NCBI GenBank assembly: GCA_024803745.1
Contig: JANJXV010000024.1
Location: 6,418,106-6,482,105, forward strand
From: Megascapheus bottae
Taxonomy: Eukaryota; Chordata; Mammalia; Rodentia; Geomyidae
Direction: 5' to 3'
Length of the DNA stretch: 64,000 nt
Part shown: positions 58,048 to 64,000 of the stretch, piece after piece
Position numbering within the stretch: position 1 is the first letter of the stretch
Layout of the letters: each line of letters starts with the position of its first letter
Notes under the pieces: model-generated
Database searches by the model: none
What the model was told of the DNA's origin: nothing
What the model saw: the letters and a program-made list of their open reading frames with translations, nothing else
Made by a program: the position numbers and the translations under genes

Positions 58048-58400
58048 CAGTGCAGTTTTTCATGACTGTATTTCCAGCTTCTCGGGAGACAAAGTTCAGT
58101 AGCATCACTATTTGAATCTACGTCAGGTCAAAGTTGGTGCTTCCCACCCACTACCATCTTAACTAATAAAGTGAATATGGTGAGTCACAATTTTGAACCC
58201 AGTTACATGGGAGGCATAATTAGAAGGACCAGCAGAGAGGTACGAGGACCAAATTTTGATGCCAATTTTATGCCAAAATACAAGAGCCTATCTGAAAAGT
58301 AACCTAAATTAAAAACTTCTGAATGCATGACTCAAGTGGGAAAACCCCTCACTAGCAAGTACAGGGTCCTGAGTTCAAACCCAAGTACCAAAGAATAGAA
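58048..58400 (+). mobile_element. Old B1-dID-type SINE(s), sense
   Basis: Two 7SL-like starts are visible (gactgtatttccagcttctcggg near 58065 and acaattttgaacccagttacatggg near 58187). The second leads to a well-kept ID-like end: gcatgactcaagtgggaaaacccctcactagcaagtacagggtcctgagttcaaacccaagtacc. It is probably one element inserted next to another. Confidence 0.65.
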
Positions 58401-58502
58401 ATAAAGGAAAGAGAGAGAAAGAGAAGGAAGAAAGGAAATCAGGATGAGGAGGGAGATATAGGGAGGAGGAGGAAGAGGGGAAGAGGTGGAAGAGGAAAAG
58501 AG
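58401..58502. repeat. Purine-rich (GA/GGA)n tract
   Basis: Nearly all purine on the + strand (GAGAGAAAGAG, GGAGGAGGAGGAAGAG), downstream of the SINE tail. Confidence 0.9.
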
Positions 58503-59444
58503 CTTGTTACTGATCCACAGCTAGTAGCATTTGCGCCCGAATTGTGCTAGCTCATATGAAATTTCTGATGTACAAGAGATAGGATGGATACATTTTGATT
58601 GATGCAAATGTCAATCAACTTTTATGTTGCTTTTACATTTTCTCCTAAAACATCTGTGCAAAGAATTTCAATGATTTTCCCTAGCCTTTCTCTTTAAATT
58701 CAATCATGAATAAGAGTATCAGGGGCTAAACATACTTCATTCTGCAGAAAACTCAAAATTTATCGTTGACAGCAGTGATCTGGCCTTGTCAGTATCTTTA
58801 ATTTTCCCCTCACCAGTACAAGATCAGATACAACTTTTAGTGTTCAGACACTCTGCTATGGCAGTTGCTTTGATTTTGTTCCCAGTGTAGGAAGGAGGAG
58901 TATTTTTTTTTCCTTTCGGGGCATTTTGATGGAGCATTGCATTCATAAGTGTGAGGAAGTGAAGTGTGTGAAATGTTTGGAGGACATAACAAGTTAGAAG
59001 TACTTTGTTTAATCTTATAATAACAGTAAACTATGGCTATTTCCTGTGTCAGTGACCTACTGTCATTATTTTATTGTTATATTATACTCTCATTTGTTTT
59101 AGGTGTATTGTATTCAGAGATGAATCTTCTAAAAACTTTATGGAATTCTTCTAAATACCAAGACTACTATTTTCACTCAGATGCTTAGTGTAATTATATA
59201 TTCCCTTTTCAATATCACAGCTAAGTCTGTGACTAATAAACTACAGCTAATGATTTGTAAAGTGATCTCTCAATGAGTGTGGTGAACAAAATAACACAAC
59301 TCCACCCTGAAATGTGGACATTCCAATCTGCAAGACATGGGCCTATGTTAATAAGGCAAACACCGGGTCTTCGGAGAAGGAAAGGATATAAATGATCTCA
59401 TAGGGGCCAGAGTAACTTGAGGATTTCTTACTTATAGTAATAAT
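58503..59444. other. Unassigned stretch
   Basis: No supported feature. A segment at 59290-59420 (ccaccctgaaatgtggacattccaatctgc) vaguely recalls MaLR-type LTR sequence but could not be placed. Confidence 0.4.
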
Positions 59445-59775
59445 AAGTTCAGGGTGCTATAACATGTCCCACACTGTCAGTGTCTTAAATAAAAACATTC
59501 ATCTGTAATGATTCCGGGATCTAGAATACTGGATATCTAGATGCCTACCAACTAATGTGGGCCTTCTTTCCGGTATGCAGATACCCACATACTGCTCCCT
59601 GTAGCTCCCCATGCCAGACAGAGCTTTATGTTCTACCTGCTCATGTGACATCTTATAAACCCCTGCATGAAGGCTCCCTCCTTACAAGCTGATTTCCTTT
59701 CAGAAGTCTTACCTTCAGATAGCATCACATCGGAGATGAGACATCATCAGCATTGGAATTTGTGTGACATCAATT
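59445..59775 (-). mobile_element. MLT1/MST-like MaLR LTR remnant, antisense
   Basis: Order: ggtgctataacatg, gtgtcttaaataaaaacattcatctgtaatgattccggg, ctccctccttacaagctgatttcc, then cttcagatagcatcacatcgg. This follows the antisense layout of mammalian MaLR LTRs ('gctgctataacaaa ... cttaaacaacagaaatttat ... gagggctccaccctcatgacctaatcacc ... ataccatcacat'). It is a decayed solo LTR with no internal genes. Confidence 0.5.
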
Positions 59776-61798
59776 TGTGGCCTACAGAAGAAATGGAAGA
59801 GAGGATTCCAGGAAGATGGCATGTTGAGAAAGGCTCGGTTGGGCATGGTTCATTTGGATAAGGGAAAAGGGTTAGGTGCAACAAATGGGGACACTCTACA
59901 AATTTGAAATTTGGTGAAAAAGAGATTTGTTGCTAGAGCCCCAGATGGAATGCAACTTTCTGTGATCCACTAAAACATTGCTGGTCTTTAGAAAAACAAG
60001 GTGGACTATTTATGTTATTTTCAAACCACTAAATTTGTAGTCATTATTTTCAAAAGGAAGTGAGTATTGGAGTCAAGTATAAAAGAACTTGGGTATTTCA
60101 TAGATAATTGAACAGTGTGGCTGAATTCTAGTGTTAGTCTGTGTCTAGATTGCTATTTCTTGGATATTATCACTTAGAAGCTTTGGACATATAAATAGAT
60201 ACCATTCTGAGATGCGATGCACAGATAAAGGGGAGTAAAACACATTCAGATTGCTTTATCAATTCTCCTTTTTCCCATCTAAAATGGAAATGCATAGATC
60301 TATTTTTCTTATTATATGAATACTTTATATGTGGATAGACATGAAATTACCTCCCACCTCAGTTCCCTGAATGCTAATAATCTCTTCTCCAGTTCCAACA
60401 AACAACTGTGTTGCCAAAAGTTTTCCAAATGTCCACAATGGGCCAAATTACTGTGGATGGGAATCACAGGACAATGGAATTTGGGTATTTTGCTGTTAAT
60501 TTCTGCAACAAAAAGCTTTTTGATAGTCATATAAATCATTTCATAAAAATGGGGTGGGCTGCAAGGTCTGAAAATCAGGAGGGCCTTCACAAGCTAGAAG
60601 CCCTACATCAATGCCTCTTCTATAGTTCCTTGGTTCTCACTTTCTGCAGACTGCCTTGCTCTTGTGTGATAACCCCATTGCGATATGAGTGAACCACACT
60701 TTCCAAAGGTTTCTTAGAGTTCCCTTGTATAGATAACCCAAACTGAACTACAGCTCTTAATTTCCATTTGCAGTCACGGACAGAATTGTAACTACATGGA
60801 AAACAACTTAGCTTGCTGCCAACTGGAAAAGATGCTATGAGAGGTGACAGCCAGAGAATGTTCCAGAACCTTTCAAAAATTACCTTTGCACCTACTTATA
60901 ATGCAAGCTGCCATGTTTCAGATGTGTAACTTATGATTAGAAACAAATATACATACAAGATATTTAATTGGAGAATCACAATTTAAAATAAGAATGTATC
61001 ACTTGGGAGAAGAAAACACATTTCTGTAATTACATAGGGACACCAAAATTTCAAATTGTATTTATCCAAGAGATCATTTTAAAAGCAGTTAATACATATA
61101 CTGTGGAATTTCATATATTTAGTAGGATAGAAATTTAGTTTCCCTTCGGACAATAAACAAATAAAATTCATCATCATGTCAAAAGTTTCTTACAGAATTT
61201 ATTTGTACAACACTGAAACTACATTTAAAGAAAAAGGCTATCTCCAGTATTAACATTTATCATCATTGTGTCAAAATAGAAAGATACATTTTCTGCAAAA
61301 CGTATTTTCTTAGATTGCTTGCAAATTCATGTTTCCAGCAGGGTGTGCACATGAAATTTCAGTGTATTAAGACAAAAAAAGTTTGATTTTTTTCCCTAAT
61401 AAGGATGTTCTGTTTTATTTTCTGACAAGTTCACTGACAGTTTCAGAGGTAACTTCACAGCATCTGTACTTACCTGTCAGCCAGGAATGAGTCAGTCCTG
61501 GATTTACTAAAAATGACATGATCAACATGGCTTAGTAATGAACCCGGTAGAGGATCTAAGACATTTCATGGCATCAGAGGCTTTCATCAGTGCCACGGGT
61601 TTTATTAGTATGTGCTGATTTTCTATCTTCTGTAGCTCTGGTGCAATATAGTGCATACTAAGCATCTCAGCAATATGACATCTCTTCATATCATGTACCT
61701 TTTTTCCCATCTCTTTATAGTTTGCCTAGTTTTCAAGAAGATTTTAAAGATGAGGAAATTGAGCAAAAAGTTATTTTAAAATTTCATAAATATTTGTA
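59776..61798. other. Unassigned stretch
   Basis: About 2 kb without recognisable repeats. Overlapping open frames of 72-94 codons around 60312-60692 exist on both strands but match no family I know. Confidence 0.4.
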
Positions 61799-61898
61799 AA
61801 AAAGAAGAAGAGAAGGAGGAAGAAGAAGAGAGGAGGAGGAGGAGGAGGAGGAGGAGGAGGAGAAGGAGGAGGAGGAGGAGAAGGAGGAGGAGGAAGAA
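61799..61898. repeat. (GGA)/(GAA)n purine tract
   Basis: About 100 nt of uninterrupted purines on the + strand, mostly GGA triplets with GAA interruptions. Confidence 0.96.
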
Positions 61899-62573
61899 TT
61901 GCTAATAAATTAATCCAGAAGAAACACTTGTGTTCTGTCATTTCTAATATCCCATGGAGGCACCATCCTTACATAGACTAAGGCCATAGTGCTAAATTTG
62001 CCTCCTGAAATAACCTGTGTTACTTTGTCTTATGCTTTTGACATGGATGACAGAGGATAAGAATGATAGTATTCCTTTTATGTCAGTATTGACTTTTTAT
62101 CATCTTTTTTTTGTAGATTCTGCCTCCTTTTCTTCCTTCCTTTTCCTGCTTCATAAACACTGCTGGGAAAAAATTAACAAATGAACACAAGCCATTTCTG
62201 TATTATGATATGCCAGTAATTCATACTAGGCTGTTTAAAAGAAAAAGAAAACCATGGCGATGTACTTAACAATCCAGATGCTACTTATTAGAAATAAGTA
62301 GGAGAGTGAAGGAAAAATACAGTATAATATAGTCCTGCAGCAATAAATAGCATCTTGATACATATATAATACATTTTTTCTGAACGAACCAAAGGCAAAA
62401 ATGTCCAGGAAAACTCTCCTGTGTTAGAGAAGAAGGTGAATAAAAAAGATTGTGTTAGTGATGTCCACCATTCATTACATTCAATGAATTTTATAGTAAA
62501 CAGTTCCCACATACTACTCTGAGACCACTTTGCAAAGCTTGTCATTTTTCATATCTAAAGTGGTAAGTCTCCG
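61899..62573. other. Unassigned stretch
   Basis: No supported feature. Confidence 0.4.
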
Positions 62574-62583
62574 GTGACTTCTT

Positions 62584-62780
62584 TTTTTTTTGCCAGTCCT
62601 GGGCTTGAGCTCAGGGCCTGAGCACTGTCCTTGGACTTTCTCAAGGCTAGAGCTCTACCACTTGACCCTCAGCACCACTTCCAGCTTTTTTCTATGTATG
62701 TGGTACTGAGGAATCGAACCCGGGTCTTCATGCATGCTAGGCAAGCACTTTAACCATAGGCCAAACTCCCTGCCCATCAC
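62584..62780 (-). mobile_element. IDL-Geo-like SINE, antisense, with TSD
   Basis: tttgccagtcctgggcttgagctcagggcc, tctcaaggctagagctctaccac, ttctatgtatgtggtactgagg, aatcgaacccgggtcttcatgcatgctaggcaagc. A 10-bp repeat gtgacttctt at 62574-62583 and 62781-62790 is a short TSD. The overlapping antisense frame is the SINE in sense. Confidence 0.92.
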
Positions 62781-62790
62781 GTGACTTCTT

Positions 62791-64000
62791 AATGTCTCCT
62801 CTTGACATTTCCTCAGGACTGACAGACAGTTCGGTGCCCAAGTATACTGTATGGTACAAGATGATGCTGATGCAACTAACATTTAAAATCAAGGCAGTCT
62901 GTGGAAAAACACATCATAGGAATTGTTTTCTAATGTGTCTTCTAAACTACACTGGGATAAGTGTGTGAAATCAGAGCAAAACATCATTCATATATTCATG
63001 TATACTTATGTAAATATTTCCAGTATCTGAGTAAATAAGAACTAAATGGTGCCATTCACATATGTACCATTTCAAGATTATTTCTATTCATAACAATAGA
63101 TATAAGCTCAACATCAAAATTAAAAGAACATATTTCTCATAAACAATACCCTCTGACCTGTCAGGTAGTTACTTGTCATCCTAAAGGCAGACTCATGACA
63201 GATATTAAATGTAGAATGCAGGTAAGAATATTCCATACATTTCTTGGGAGTGATTAAAACATTGAAAAGCTCATGGGAAAAATCCATATGCTAGTGAGGC
63301 TATAAATTATATAGAATGTTTATTGGCTTCTGTCATAGCGTGGTCGGCATCAGCTTATGGTGGAAAAAAATGAAAGGGAATTAGTTTGTAGCTTTCATTT
63401 TTCAGTTGCATGCTTTCCAGAAAAGTGTATTTGTCTTGTAAAAGAACTACTTTAGAATTCAATTCTAATATAAGACAAGGTATTTTAATGTAATTTAATT
63501 TCCACAGTGGAACCAGAGAGGCATAATGATGTCTGCTGTGGTGAGACAGTTACTAATAATGGGTGCAATTTACCTTTATTTCTTGAATACAGTTCTTCAC
63601 ACAATTCTTTCAAATGAAAGAATTACTTCAAATACAATTCACTGATGCTTTAAGATACACATTATTTTCTTTTAGCAATCTCATAATGAACCTACTTGGT
63701 GCAATGTAAAAAATGTAAGCTCTCCATTGTTTGTAAATGCTCTTTCAGAGACTGAATGTACAATAAAGCTTGTAATTTGGGCAAATCTCTTACATTGCTT
63801 GAGAAGAAGCAACAACAGATCAGCTATTTACAGACTCTTGTCTATATTACCCTAGATAGATGGAGAGAAAAGTTAAGGGTAGGCCAGCTCTTAAAGACAT
63901 CTTTGGATACCAAAACTCAAGAACACTCAGTTTAATTTTCTTTGTCCACAATAGAAATCTGTTTCAAAGCAATGCATTATCAATACTAAAATGACTGGTT
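62791..64000. other. Unassigned stretch
   Basis: No repeat family or gene recognised. A 9-bp inverted repeat (aattctttc / gaaagaatt) with a 4-nt spacer lies at 63603-63624. Confidence 0.4.

Noticed and set aside
59445..59775. Possible intact endogenous retrovirus
   Set aside because: Only a decayed LTR-like segment is visible; no second LTR, primer-binding site or internal genes were seen nearby.

Overview
This window looks like non-coding nuclear DNA from a rodent. It is AT-rich and shows no bacterial gene organisation: no operons, no Shine-Dalgarno-spaced reading frames, and no open frame longer than about 150 codons. Repeats are frequent: L1 LINE fragments, two dimeric SINE families, ancient MIR and L2 remnants, one probable MaLR-type LTR, and many microsatellites. 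The best lineage clue is a SINE of about 190 bp made of an ID/tRNA-Ala-like left monomer and a distinct right monomer. This matches my recollection of IDL-Geo, described only from Geomyoidea (kangaroo rats, pocket mice, pocket gophers). A second SINE has a 7SL/B1-like left half and an ID-like right half (B1-dID type). I therefore favour a heteromyid or geomyid rodent; the species cannot be fixed from this sequence.

Layout. 1-8.3 kb: an IDL-Geo copy with target-site duplication (TSD), B1-dID copies, an ancient antisense L1 (3.4-4.0 kb), an L1 3' UTR and a long GA microsatellite. 8.3-14 kb: mostly unassigned sequence with one IDL-Geo and one MIR. 14-19 kb: SINEs, two antisense L1 3' ends (about 0.8 and 1.8 kb) and an older sense L1 fragment. 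19-28 kb: mainly unassigned, with MIR, L2, old SINEs, a 107-bp L1 insertion with a perfect TSD and a TG microsatellite. 28-33 kb: a dense repeat block with an inverted SINE pair, an antisense L1 with TSD, and L1M remnants split by a SINE. 33-38.5 kb: mostly unassigned, with L2 and GACA/TCTG simple repeats. 38.5-39.9 kb: a twin-primed (5'-inverted) L1 with a perfect 19-bp TSD. 40-48.8 kb: SINE-rich, including three same-strand IDL-Geo copies, plus a further antisense L1. 48.8-64 kb: mainly unassigned, with L1 3' ends, an MLT1-like LTR, a GGA/GAA purine tract and one more IDL-Geo with TSD.

I found no host protein-coding gene, tRNA, rRNA, snRNA, CRISPR array or origin. The open frames that resemble known proteins are decayed L1 ORF2 C-termini. 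The window is either intergenic or within a large intron; the sequence alone does not decide. The observations most worth checking are a stop codon and a neighbouring substitution shared by two L1 ORF2 copies, the textbook twin-priming insertion, an inverted SINE pair that could form a long hairpin, a SINE 3' end duplicated across a TA microsatellite, and one weak candidate exon with good splice signals on both sides. I did not find a novel multi-gene system.
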